64,000 nt of DNA, taken from contig NC_018581.1 of the NCBI RefSeq assembly GCF_000143885.2, forward strand, positions 4,340,001 to 4,404,000, in the 5' to 3' direction. The notes under the pieces are model-generated. The model did not search any database. It saw only the letters and a list, made by a program, of their open reading frames with translations, and was not told the DNA's origin. How positions within the stretch are numbered: position 1 is the first letter of the stretch; each line of letters begins with the position of its first letter. Position numbers and translations under genes: made by a program. This document shows positions 27,432 through 37,156 of this stretch, in pieces. The DNA comes from Gordonia sp. KTR9 (lineage in GTDB: Bacteria; Actinomycetota; Actinomycetes; Mycobacteriales; Mycobacteriaceae).

Positions 27432-27533
27432 ATGCTGTCAGCAATCTTCTACGCAATCGAGGCCTTCGACAACCTGCTCTGGGACATCGCGGAAACAATC
27501 GTCACCGGAAGCGACGAAGCCGCCGGGTCGTAG
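27432..27533 (+). CDS. Possible 33-aa acidic amphipathic microprotein
   Basis: A short frame running from MLSAIFYAIEAF to SDEAAGS. Plotting as a helix puts L2, I5, F6, I9, F12, L15/L16, I19, I23 and V24 on one face and E10, D13, D18 and E21 on the other. There is no signal peptide. A perfect hairpin follows the stop by 20 bases, as expected for a short independent transcript. The ribosome binding site is weak (GAAAGCTGG region). Small signal-less amphipathic proteins include the corynebacterial PorA/PorH porins, but no residue-level similarity is claimed. It may be a chance frame. Confidence 0.4.
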   Translation: MLSAIFYAIEAFDNLLWDIAETIVTGSDEAAGS

Positions 27534-27553
27534 ATTCCTCCGCCACCCGAAAT

Positions 27554-27596
27554 GGTTCAGCAGTAGGTATCGCCAGGCGATACCTACTGCTGAACC
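27554..27596. terminator. Perfect 21-bp inverted repeat with a 1-base loop
   Basis: The left arm (27554-27574, starting GGTTCAGCAGTAGG) and the right arm (27576-27596) are exact reverse complements around A27575. It lies between the small frame at 27432 (plus) and the DUF2277 gene (minus), so it may end both transcripts. Confidence 0.8.
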
Positions 27597-27615
27597 TGTG
27601 TGCAGGCCCGGGGCT

Positions 27616-27885
27616 TCAGCCTCGGGCGGCGATACGCGCCTGGACCTCGGGGCGCCGGAGCGGGGGCACCGTCTTCGGCGGCTGACGACGCTCCGGCAGG
27701 ACGTCGAGGAGTGTGCGCGTGGCAGCGGTGACCGCGGTGACCGCCGCCTCGAACGCCTCGGCGTTCGCCGCCGACGGGTGGCGGACCCCGCTCACCTTGC
27801 GCACGTACTGCCGTGCAGCCGCCTCGATCTCGTCCCCCGTCGCCGGCGGTTCCAGTCCACGGAGTTCGGTGATGTTGCGGCACAT
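27616..27885 (-). CDS. DUF2277 family protein
   Basis: An 89-aa protein with the conserved start MCRNI, followed by PPATGDEIEAAARQYVRKVSG and a predicted second helix. This is the DUF2277 family, small cytoplasmic proteins of unknown role common in actinobacteria. AAGGGA lies about 7 bases before the ATG. It is a stand-alone gene between two hairpin-rich gaps. Confidence 0.85.
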   Translation of the reverse strand: MCRNITELRGLEPPATGDEIEAAARQYVRKVSGVRHPSAANAEAFEAAVTAVTAATRTLLDVLPERRQPPKTVPPLRRPEVQARIAARG

Positions 27886-27947
27886 GGCAGATCCCTTCGG
27901 TCGGATGCTCGTGAGGGTCGCCGCCGGGACCGCACTCAGGTGGGACC

Positions 27948-29671
<1,724 letters not shown>

Positions 29672-29698
29672 CACCTCGGCGAGCAGAGGGGCGCGGTA

Positions 29699-30454
29699 CT
29701 ACCCCTCCCCGGCCAGCGCGCGCACCTTGCCGAGCACGTCGGGGTAGCGCTTCAGGTGCGCACCACCGTTGACGTCGAAGGCGGCACCGGTGATCCAGCG
29801 CGTCTTGTCCGAAGCGAGAAACGTTATCGTGTCGGCGATCTCGGCCGGTTCCCCGCTCCTGCCCAGCGGGGTGTTGTCGAGATAGTCCTCGGTGAGGCCC
29901 GGCACGAAGCCGATGCCCTCGGTCAACGGCGTCATGACCAGTCCCGGCGACACCGCATTGACCCGCACCCGACGATCCGCGAGCTCGAGAGCGGCCACTT
30001 CGACCAGCATCAACACACCGGCTTTCGAGGCGCAGTACGCCCCCATGCCCGCGCCCGGCTGACGCCCGTTGAGCGACGCGACACAGATGATCGACCCGCC
30101 GTCGGCGATCCGGCGTCCGGCATGCTTGATCACGAGGAACGTGCCGGTGAGGCAGGTGTCGACGGTGTTTCGCCACGCATCGAGTTCGAGTTCGGTCAGT
30201 GCACCAGGATTCGACAGACCGGCGCAGTTCACCACGGTGTCGAACTCGCCGGCATCGGCGAAAGTCGCTGCGACCGAAGCCTCGTCGGTCACGTCGAGGT
30301 GCACCGCCGCCACCCCGTCGCGCGCGGCCGCGACCTGGTCGGCACGTTCGGTGTCGCGGTCGGCCACGATCACCTGCACACCTTGCTCGACGAACGCGTC
30401 GACCGTGGCGAGACCGATGCCGGAGGCACCCCCGATCACAATCGCCCGGCTCAT
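29699..30454 (-). CDS. SDR-family oxidoreductase, FMO operon
   Basis: A 251-aa classical SDR. The motif GGASGIGLATVDAF is at residues 8-21, NCAG near 89-92, a Ser in CVASLNG and the catalytic YCASK. C-terminal WITGAAFDVNGGAH is typical. The start overlaps the hydrolase stop (ATGA). In the operon monooxygenase-hydrolase-SDR it would oxidise an alcohol released by ester cleavage, or supply the ketone. That order is inferred from context. Confidence 0.87.
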   Translation of the reverse strand: MSRAIVIGGASGIGLATVDAFVEQGVQVIVADRDTERADQVAAARDGVAAVHLDVTDEASVAATFADAGEFDTVVNCAGLSNPGALTELELDAWRNTVDTCLTGTFLVIKHAGRRIADGGSIICVASLNGRQPGAGMGAYCASKAGVLMLVEVAALELADRRVRVNAVSPGLVMTPLTEGIGFVPGLTEDYLDNTPLGRSGEPAEIADTITFLASDKTRWITGAAFDVNGGAHLKRYPDVLGKVRALAGEG

Positions 30455-31404
30455 CGCGTCCCGGTCCCCACGACCTCGGACCTCGACACCAGATGCCTGG
30501 TCAGGAAGCCGATCTCGTGTGCGACGCATGGTTCGAAGTATTCGTTGCCCGCAAAGACGTCGAAGTGATCGCACGGGTAGTGGCGAACCTCGGCGTGCGC
30601 CTTGAACGCGGTCTTCGACGCCGCGTGCGGCGGTGCGGCGGAGTCGAAGTCGGCGATCTGGAAGAGCACCGGGGCATGGACACGGGTGGCGTACTTGTCG
30701 ACCCGGAAGGACCCGACCTCGAGCCCGACCGACGCGTCGACCTCGTTGCGCCACGACGGCCCGGCGATGGCGCGATAGCTCTCCAGGAACCCGGGCGCGG
30801 TCAGCGCGGCACCCACGTCGCCGGGTTCGCCGACGACGCGCATCATCTTCGGCGTGCGGCCGAGCCGCCGCGCCACCGAACTGGCCACCGCGGTGGCGGT
30901 GGATCGGGCGATGGCCGCCCCGCCGACCTGCGCATAAGCGACACGACCGGCCGCAAGACCGTTGACCAGCGGGACCACCGCGATGACCGCGGCCACGTCG
31001 GTGCGATCGGCGGCGACGGTGAGCGCGTGCCCGCCGGACTGGGACACACCCCAGAGGATGATCCGCTCGGGGTCCACTCCCGGCTGCTCGCTGGCCGCGG
31101 TGACCGCCGCGCGATAGTCGTCGGCCTGGCGTTCCAGTGAGATCTGTTGTCGCGGATCACCTCCGGACAACCCGAAACCGCGGTAGTCGAACGCGAGGAC
31201 CGCCAGACCGGCGGCCGCGAAACGCTGTGCGTACGGGGCCAGGCCCGAGTCCTTCGTCCCGGCGAAGCCGTGCGCCATGACGACGACGGGGCGCTTGCCG
31301 TCGATCTCGAATGCCGACGACTCCGCGCCCGGGAAGAACCAGGCATCGCAGTCGGCGTCGGTCGAGCGGAAACGTACGGTGGTCGCACCGTCGGGGGTGC
31401 TCAT
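30451..31404 (-). CDS. Alpha/beta hydrolase, FMO operon
   Basis: A 317-aa hydrolase. It has the oxyanion block VVMAHGFAGTKDSGLAPYA, the elbow GVSQSGG with the nucleophile Ser, an acid near FQIADFDS and the His in HYPCDHFDVF. It resembles dienelactone-hydrolase-like and X-Pro-peptidase-like esterases. ATGA overlaps on both sides join it to the FMO and SDR genes. A natural role is hydrolysis of the ester or lactone formed by Baeyer-Villiger oxidation. This is inferred from neighbours. Confidence 0.83.
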   Translation of the reverse strand: MSTPDGATTVRFRSTDADCDAWFFPGAESSAFEIDGKRPVVVMAHGFAGTKDSGLAPYAQRFAAAGLAVLAFDYRGFGLSGGDPRQQISLERQADDYRAAVTAASEQPGVDPERIILWGVSQSGGHALTVAADRTDVAAVIAVVPLVNGLAAGRVAYAQVGGAAIARSTATAVASSVARRLGRTPKMMRVVGEPGDVGAALTAPGFLESYRAIAGPSWRNEVDASVGLEVGSFRVDKYATRVHAPVLFQIADFDSAAPPHAASKTAFKAHAEVRHYPCDHFDVFAGNEYFEPCVAHEIGFLTRHLVSRSEVVGTGTR

Positions 31405-32777
31405 GCGGAGACTCCCTTCGTGACCAGGTCCGCGGTGATCCCCGCCCAGGTCGGCGGCCCCTGCTGCCGGGCACGGCGGATGCCGGCCGGGATCTCCTTG
31501 GTCCGCATGTTGTGTTCGTAGAGATAGTGATCGAGCTGCTGTGTGTGTCGCGGCCGGTCGAGCATGTGCCCCGTGTAGTACTGCATGTCCGCCTCGATCG
31601 TCTGTCGCATCTCCGGCACCGAGGGAAGCCGGTAGTGTCCCGTCGCGTAGGCCCCGATCAGCCGCGCCTGGCACTCCACGAACGGGAACAGGGTCGGAAC
31701 CGCCTGTGCGAACCCGGCGAAGACGAGGTCGTCGATCCCCGGGTAGAACATCCGCTTGTAGAGATCGATCCGGTTGTCGGGCGCACTGATGAAGTCCGGG
31801 TCGAAGAACGGGAACGTGATGTTGTACCCCGTCGCGTAGATGATGATGTCGAAGTCGTCGGCCGTCCCGTCGTCGAAATGGACCGTGGACCCGTCGAATC
31901 GACTGATGTTGGGTTTGGGGATGACATCGCCCGACCCCAGGCGGAGCGGCAGTTCCACCGACTGGGTCGGATGCGCCTCGAAGAACTTGTGATTCGGCGT
32001 CGGCAGGCCGTAATCCTCTGGGCGGCCCGCGGTCACCGGCTGCATGACCTGGACGAACTTCCGCTGCCAGGACGTGGGCAGGTACGGCGTCGACCGGTAG
32101 TACTTGTCCGCCGGTTTGCCGCCGAAGTACTTCGGCACGATCCACGCACCCGACCGTGTGGAGAGGGTCAGCTTGTTGTCCAGCGCCTTCGACGACAGTT
32201 CCACGGCGATGTCGGCCGCGCTGTTGCCCAGTCCGACCACCAGGATGCGCTTGCCCGTGAAGTCGTGCGGGGTACGCGGATCGATGTAGTGGTGGGCATG
32301 CATCTCGATGCCGTCGAAGTCGCCGGGGAAGTCGGGCCACCGCGGATCCCAGTGATGACCGTTCGCCACCACCAGCAGGTCGAACCGTCGACGTTCGCCG
32401 TGCTGGGTCTCCAGTTCCCAACCGCCGCCGTCCAGCCGGGTCGCGTGCTCGATCCCGTTGGTGAACTCGATCGACGAGTACAGATCGAAGGCCTCGGCGT
32501 ACGAATCGAGATACGCCTTCACCTGGGTGTGGTGCGGGAAGTCGGGGTAGTCGTCGGGCATCGGGAAGTCCCGGAACGACAACTGATGCTTCGAGGTGTC
32601 GATGTGCAGCGACCGGTAGGCGCTGCTGTGACCGTTCGGGTTCCCGAACGCCCAGTTGCCGCCCACCCTGTCCGAACTCTCGAAACAGGTGTACGGGACG
32701 CCGTAGTCGGTGAGCATCTTCCCGGCGGTCAGCCCGCTGATTCCGGCGCCGATGATCGCGGTTGTTGGTAAAGGCAC
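31401..32777 (-). CDS. Flavin-containing monooxygenase (FMO/BVMO-like)
   Basis: A 458-aa flavoprotein. The FAD motif GAGISGLTAG is at residues 10-19, the fingerprint FDGIEMHAHHY (FxGxxxHxxxY) near 159-169, the NADPH motif VVGLGNSAADIA near 184-195 and YATGYN near 318-323. It inserts oxygen into a ketone or heteroatom using FAD, NADPH and O2. The GTG start follows GAGGGGGC. It leads an operon with a hydrolase and an SDR and is divergent from a TetR gene across a strong operator. Compare the mymA operon of M. tuberculosis. Confidence 0.9.
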   Translation of the reverse strand: MPLPTTAIIGAGISGLTAGKMLTDYGVPYTCFESSDRVGGNWAFGNPNGHSSAYRSLHIDTSKHQLSFRDFPMPDDYPDFPHHTQVKAYLDSYAEAFDLYSSIEFTNGIEHATRLDGGGWELETQHGERRRFDLLVVANGHHWDPRWPDFPGDFDGIEMHAHHYIDPRTPHDFTGKRILVVGLGNSAADIAVELSSKALDNKLTLSTRSGAWIVPKYFGGKPADKYYRSTPYLPTSWQRKFVQVMQPVTAGRPEDYGLPTPNHKFFEAHPTQSVELPLRLGSGDVIPKPNISRFDGSTVHFDDGTADDFDIIIYATGYNITFPFFDPDFISAPDNRIDLYKRMFYPGIDDLVFAGFAQAVPTLFPFVECQARLIGAYATGHYRLPSVPEMRQTIEADMQYYTGHMLDRPRHTQQLDHYLYEHNMRTKEIPAGIRRARQQGPPTWAGITADLVTKGVSA

Positions 32778-32816
32778 ACTGCCCCCTCGATGGACCCGCT
32801 GGGGTCACGATGTGGA

Positions 32817-32844
32817 TGTAGACACAATCTGATTTGTGTCTACA
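32817..32844. promoter_or_regulatory. 28-bp TetR-type operator upstream of the FMO operon
   Basis: Perfect 11-bp arms TGTAGACACAA (32817-32827) and TTGTGTCTACA (32834-32844) flank a 6-base spacer. It lies between the FMO start and the TetR start and probably binds that regulator, controlling both. GTGTACAC just downstream (near 32859-32866) is a second small palindrome. Confidence 0.8.
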
Positions 32845-32960
32845 CGATGGGACGTATCGTGTACACAGAATCCGCGAACTGTCTACGACGTATCTGCTTC
32901 CCACCCCGAGCGGACACCCGGACACACGGCGCGCGACGACCCCGAACGCAGGAGATGCCG

Positions 32961-33596
32961 GTGACCGAAGCCTCGACCACGACGGTCCACGAGCGGTTGC
33001 TCGACGCCACGCAGAAGTTGCTCGCGGACAAGGGCATCCGGGCGACCACCATGCAACAGGTCGCGGAGTCGGCGGGCGTGTCCCGCGCGTGGCTGTATCG
33101 GCACTATCCGGACAAACCGTCCATGATCGGCGCGACGATCGTCCGCCTGACCGAATCGTTCTGGCGCGACGCCCGTGCCGAGCTCGACGCCATCGGCGAC
33201 CTGGCCGGCCAGCTCACCGCCGGGGTGCGTATCGGTCGAGGCGCCTACGACGACCCGGGCACGCTGCTGTTGAGGCTCCGCACCGAGGAGCCGACCGAGT
33301 TCGCCGAATGCGCGGGCGTCGGCGTCGTCAAACTGATCCCCGACCTCGCGGCGTTCTGGCTCCCCTTCGTCGAGCAGGCCGTCGACCGGGGCGAGATACA
33401 CCCCGCGCACGATCTGCGCGAGGTGTCCGAATGGGTTGCGCGCGTGCTGATCAGCCTCGGCACCTCGCCCGGCGAGGCACTCGACATCGACGACGCCGGG
33501 CAGATCCGGCGTCACCTGGACCTCTTCGTCATGCCGGCGCTGTCCACACATCCGCGTGATCGAACGGCCGGCGCCCACCGGCCACCCCTGGCCTGA
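32961..33596 (+). CDS. TetR-family regulator of the FMO operon
   Basis: A 211-aa repressor. The DNA-binding part is ATTMQQVAESAGVSRAWLYRHYPDK near residues 27-51. The rest is helical with no recognisable ligand motif. I chose the GTG at 32961, which has AGGAG 6 bases upstream; an ATG two codons earlier directly abuts that site. It is divergent from the FMO-hydrolase-SDR operon. The operator between them fits autoregulation and control of the operon, with a ketone or lipid-like inducer possible. Confidence 0.87.
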   Translation: MTEASTTTVHERLLDATQKLLADKGIRATTMQQVAESAGVSRAWLYRHYPDKPSMIGATIVRLTESFWRDARAELDAIGDLAGQLTAGVRIGRGAYDDPGTLLLRLRTEEPTEFAECAGVGVVKLIPDLAAFWLPFVEQAVDRGEIHPAHDLREVSEWVARVLISLGTSPGEALDIDDAGQIRRHLDLFVMPALSTHPRDRTAGAHRPPLA

Positions 33597-33613
33597 GTGA
33601 CGCCGATCACCTA

Positions 33614-33628
33614 GACTGGTGTCCAGTC
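33614..33628 (+). promoter_or_regulatory. Operator-like palindrome over a -10 box
   Basis: GACTGG and CCAGTC (33614-33619, 33623-33628) are perfect 6-bp arms around TGT. The left arm overlaps TAGACT (33612-33617), a good -10 box for the LLM oxidoreductase gene. Binding here would block its promoter. Confidence 0.5.
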
Positions 33629-33676
33629 AACCGTCCGGATCGTGCGGACGACCGAACGACGCCGTCGGAGGGCCAC

Positions 33677-34534
33677 ATGGATTTCGGGATCGTGCAGTTC
33701 ACCAGTGACCGGGGGCTCAAGCCCCATGTCCTGGCTCCGCTCATCGAGGATGCGGGGTTCGCGTCGTACTACGTCCCCGAACACGGACACATTCCGACGC
33801 GACGCGACGCCGCACACCCCCGCACCGGCGACGAGACCCTTCCCGACGAGCGCTACATGCGCACCCTGGACCCCTGGACGTCACTCGCCGCCGCGGCAGC
33901 CGTGACCGAACGCATCCGACTCGCCACCGCGGTGGCCCTGCCGGTGCAGTCCGACCCCATCACTCTCGCCAAGACCATCGCGACGCTCGATCACATCTCC
34001 GACGGAAGAGTCACTCTCGGTGTCGGATTCGGCTGGAATCTCGACGAACTCGCCGACCACGACGTGCCGCCGAAGCGGCGGCGGACCATGCTCCGGGAAT
34101 ACCTCGAGGCGATGACCGCCCTCTGGACGCAGGAAGAAGCCGAGTTCGCCGGCGAGTTCGTCAACTTCGGCCCCAGCTGGGCGTGGCCCAAGTCGACCCA
34201 GTCGCACATCCCGGTGCAGGTGGGCGCGGCGGGCAACGAGAAGAACTTCAAGTGGATCGCGCGCAGTGCCGATGGGTGGATCACCACCCCCGGCGAGGAG
34301 GACATCGAGGGATCGGTGTCCCTGCTCAAGCAGATCTGGTCCGACGCCGGCCGCGACGGCGAGCCCGAGATCGTCGTCCTCGACTTCCGGCCGGTCCCCG
34401 AGAAGCTCGAGAAATGGCGCGAGATCGGGGTCACGACAGTGCTGTACGGCCTGCCCGACGACTCGGTCGAGCGCGCGACCGGATACCTCGCGAAGCTGGC
34501 CGGCAAGCTGGGCATCGAGCCCGCGGTCGTCTAG
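33677..34534 (+). CDS. LLM-class (F420-dependent type) oxidoreductase
   Basis: A 285-aa TIM-barrel oxidoreductase of the luciferase-like family. N-terminal MDFGIVQFTSD, then YYVPEHGHIP, IRLATAVALPVQSDPITLAK and DHISDGRVTLGVGFGWN are standard for actinobacterial F420-dependent members. It transfers hydride between F420 and a substrate. GGAGGG lies 6 bases before the ATG. It is a single gene with its own promoter and operator-like palindrome. The substrate is unknown. Confidence 0.85.
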   Translation: MDFGIVQFTSDRGLKPHVLAPLIEDAGFASYYVPEHGHIPTRRDAAHPRTGDETLPDERYMRTLDPWTSLAAAAAVTERIRLATAVALPVQSDPITLAKTIATLDHISDGRVTLGVGFGWNLDELADHDVPPKRRRTMLREYLEAMTALWTQEEAEFAGEFVNFGPSWAWPKSTQSHIPVQVGAAGNEKNFKWIARSADGWITTPGEEDIEGSVSLLKQIWSDAGRDGEPEIVVLDFRPVPEKLEKWREIGVTTVLYGLPDDSVERATGYLAKLAGKLGIEPAVV

Positions 34535-34570
34535 GCCCCCTGCTCCCTTCTGCTAGCCTGGTTCCGTTCT

Positions 34571-34645
34571 GACACGGGGTGCTCCGCGACCGCGGGGCTG
34601 AGATGAGACCCGAGAACCTGACCAGGTAATGCTGGCGAAGGGATG
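34571..34645 (+). ncRNA. TPP riboswitch (THI box)
   Basis: The leader has the thi-box core: CACGGGGTGC at the start, CTGAGA at 34598-34603, then ACCCGAGAACCTGACC with ACCTGA at 34616-34621, and GGTAATGCTGGCGAAGGGA at the end. That is a complete thiamine pyrophosphate aptamer. TAGCCT at 34554-34559 is a likely -10 box. The final AAGGGA can serve as the ribosome binding site of the next gene, so control is probably at translation. Confidence 0.93.
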
Positions 34646-34647
34646 TC

Positions 34648-35358
34648 ATGTCTTTGCGTACGCTTTTGTCCGATACCGGCCGCTTCACCGATCAGCTGTG
34701 GGACCAGACCTCCGACCTGAGGGCGGCGATCGACGATCTCGAGTTCCTGCGCCGCCTCGGGGACGGGACGTTGCCCCTCGAGGTGTTCCGCACCTACCTG
34801 GAACAGGATTCCCTGTACCTGGCCGGGTACTCGAGAGCACTCGCGATCCTGGCGTCGAAGTCGCCGGATCCGCAGACCGCGGCGTTCTGGGCGAATTCGT
34901 CGGCAACCGCGGCCGCCGTCGAGGTCACCCTGCACGGCGACCTGCTCGAGGGAGGCCAGTTGCCGCCGCGGCAGGGTGAACCCGAGCCGTCGACCGCCTG
35001 CCTCGGGTACGTGTCCTATCTGATCGCCACCGCCGCGACCGAGTCGTACGCGGTCGGCGCGGCCGCCGCACTGCCCTGCTTCTGGATCTACGCCGATGTC
35101 GGCCGAGGACTTGCCGCGAACGCCGCCGCGGTTCTCGCCGCCGACCCGAACCATCCCTATGCACAGTGGGTGACCACCTACGACGCCCCGGAGTTCCAGG
35201 AGTCCGCCGCTCGGGCAAGGGAATTGGTGGATGCGGCAGCGGCGTCCGCCGGCGCGGACGAGCAGGCCGCGATGACCGCGGCGTTCACCGTCGCCACCCG
35301 GTACGAGCTCATGTTCTGGGACACCGCGTTGCACCCCTACGCATGGCCCGCCGCATGA
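34648..35358 (+). CDS. tenA: TenA-family aminopyrimidine aminohydrolase (thiaminase II)
   Basis: A 236-aa helical TenA protein. Recognisable blocks are FRTYLEQDSLYLAGYSRALAIL near residues 47-68, ATESYAVGAAAALPCFWIYADVG near 130-152 and YELMFWD near the C-terminus. It salvages the thiamine pyrimidine HMP from degraded thiamine. It is under the TPP riboswitch and overlaps the binding-protein gene, so pyrimidine uptake and recycling are linked. Confidence 0.9.
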   Translation: MSLRTLLSDTGRFTDQLWDQTSDLRAAIDDLEFLRRLGDGTLPLEVFRTYLEQDSLYLAGYSRALAILASKSPDPQTAAFWANSSATAAAVEVTLHGDLLEGGQLPPRQGEPEPSTACLGYVSYLIATAATESYAVGAAAALPCFWIYADVGRGLAANAAAVLAADPNHPYAQWVTTYDAPEFQESAARARELVDAAAASAGADEQAAMTAAFTVATRYELMFWDTALHPYAWPAA

Positions 35359-36371
35359 TCGGCCGCGTGCACCGCATCCTCGCCGGGTTCGTCGTCGCGA
35401 TCGCGGTGTTGTCGACAGCCACCGCGTGCGGGTCGGACTCCGCCTCCGACGACACCATCCGATTCGCGCTCGACTGGACCCCGAACACCAACCACACGGG
35501 ACTGTTCGTGGCGCAACAGCGCGGCTTCTTCGCCGAGTCCGGGCTGGACGTCGAGATACTGCCCTACAACAACACCGCCGTCGACACCGTCGTGGACGCG
35601 GGGAACGCCCAGTTCGGGATCAGCACCCACAACTCGTCCACCTTCTCCCGGGCCTCGGGCGCGCACACGATCTCCGTGCTCGCGCCGCTGCAGCGATGGG
35701 CGACGGGTATCGGGGTTCGGGCCGGTCGTGACGACATCGCGAGCCCGAAGGACCTCGACGGCAGGACATATGCCGGGTTCGGCGACCCCGGCGAGGAAGA
35801 GACCCTCAAGCAGGTGATCCGGAACGACGGCGGCACAGGAGATTTCACGTCGGTGACCCTCGGCACCTCCGCGTACGAGGCCGTCTACTCGGGGCGGGCG
35901 GACTTCACCGTCTCCTACCTCGCCTGGGAGGGCATCGAGGCCGAGCATCACGGAACCCCGATGAAGTACTTCCACTACACCGACTTCGGATTCCCGGAGG
36001 CCTACGCGATCGTCGTCGACGCCAACGAGGACTGGCTGGCGGAGAATCCGGAGCGTGCGGCGAAGTTCGTACGGGCGCTGCAACGCGGCTACCAGGCCGC
36101 GGCCGACGACCCGGACGCGGCCGCCCGCGACCTCATCGAGGCCAACCCCGGCGCGTTCAACGACGAACAGCTGGTGATCGAGAGCCAGCGGATGCTCGCC
36201 GACCGGTACATGAAGGATGCCGAGGGCAAGGTCGGCACGCAAACGCTGGAACAATGGGCCGGCAACTCCGGATTCCTCTACCGCAGTGGACTTCTCACCG
36301 GTCCGGACGGCGCTCCGCTCACGACCGAACCGGACTGGTCGACCTACTTCACCAATGAGTACCTGGGCTGA
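35355..36371 (+). CDS. thiY: Thiamine-precursor binding lipoprotein (ThiY/NMT1-like)
   Basis: A 338-aa extracytoplasmic binding protein of the NMT1/THI5 family. The signal segment AGFVVAIAVLSTATAC ends in a lipobox-like cysteine near residue 25. RFALDWTPNTNHTGLFVAQQRGFF is the family hallmark. It captures formylaminopyrimidine or HMP-type compounds for the ABC importer. The ATG at 35355 overlaps the TenA stop (ATGA); an ATG 12 bases upstream is also possible. It belongs to the TPP-controlled operon. Confidence 0.9.
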   Translation: MIGRVHRILAGFVVAIAVLSTATACGSDSASDDTIRFALDWTPNTNHTGLFVAQQRGFFAESGLDVEILPYNNTAVDTVVDAGNAQFGISTHNSSTFSRASGAHTISVLAPLQRWATGIGVRAGRDDIASPKDLDGRTYAGFGDPGEEETLKQVIRNDGGTGDFTSVTLGTSAYEAVYSGRADFTVSYLAWEGIEAEHHGTPMKYFHYTDFGFPEAYAIVVDANEDWLAENPERAAKFVRALQRGYQAAADDPDAAARDLIEANPGAFNDEQLVIESQRMLADRYMKDAEGKVGTQTLEQWAGNSGFLYRSGLLTGPDGAPLTTEPDWSTYFTNEYLG

Positions 36372-36376
36372 GTGCC

Positions 36377-37156
36377 GTGGCCCCGCCCGCTAGCACCGGT
36401 CTCCGGCGGGCGGCACCCGCGATCGTGACGGTGGCGGCCCTCGTCGCGGTCTGGCAGATCTACGTCGAACTCAGCGGAATCCGGCCCCAGCTCCTGCCGT
36501 CACCGTCGCGTGTCGCGGAGCAGGGGTGGGCGCACCGGAGCGAGATCGGGGTGCATGCCGCGGCGACTCTCCAGGTCACACTGATCGGATTCGGGGTGTC
36601 GCTGGTACTGGCATGGGTGCTGGCGATCATCGTCGACTTCTCCCCCGTACTGCGCCGGGCGTTCGTACCCCTGTTCGTCGCGTCGCAGACGTTGCCGATC
36701 ATCGCGATCGCACCGCTGATGGTCATCTGGTTCGGATTCGGCGTACTGCCCAAAGTCCTGGTCATCGCCCTGGTCACCTTCTTTCCGATGGCGATCGGGC
36801 TGATCGAGGGATTCGCGGCCGCCGACCGCGAGGCCGGCGCACTCCTGCGGAGCATGGGTGCCACTCGCCGCCAGATCTTTCGCTACGTCCGCCTGCCCTC
36901 CGCGCTGCCCCGGTTCTTCACCGCGCTGCGGATCGGCATCACCTACGCGGTGGTCGGTGCCGTGTTCGCCGAGTACGTCGGCGCCACCCAGGGGCTCGGC
37001 ATCTACGTGAGCCTGCAGAAGAACTCGTTCCGCACCGACCTCGTGCTCGCCGCGGTCCTGGTGACGGCCCTCGTCAGTGTCTCCCTCTACCTGCTGACCT
37101 TCGCGGTCGAACGGGTCGTCGCACCGTGGGCGCGAGCCGAGAAGGCGCCGTCATGA
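36377..37156 (+). CDS. thiX: ABC transporter permease (ThiX-like)
   Basis: A 259-aa permease of the SsuC/ThiX type with about six membrane helices. The EAA loop reads EAGALLRSMGATRRQIFRYVRLPSALP, joined to the ATPase. GTG start a few bases after the binding-protein stop. It is the channel of the thiamine-precursor importer together with ThiY and ThiZ. Assignment rests on the riboswitch and operon as well as family. Confidence 0.87.
   Translation: MAPPASTGLRRAAPAIVTVAALVAVWQIYVELSGIRPQLLPSPSRVAEQGWAHRSEIGVHAAATLQVTLIGFGVSLVLAWVLAIIVDFSPVLRRAFVPLFVASQTLPIIAIAPLMVIWFGFGVLPKVLVIALVTFFPMAIGLIEGFAAADREAGALLRSMGATRRQIFRYVRLPSALPRFFTALRIGITYAVVGAVFAEYVGATQGLGIYVSLQKNSFRTDLVLAAVLVTALVSVSLYLLTFAVERVVAPWARAEKAPS

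Noticed and set aside
30451..32925. 824-aa minus-strand open frame
   Set aside because: Only the part from 31404 down is a protein with family motifs; the upstream extension is Arg/Pro-rich and out of frame with the real FMO.
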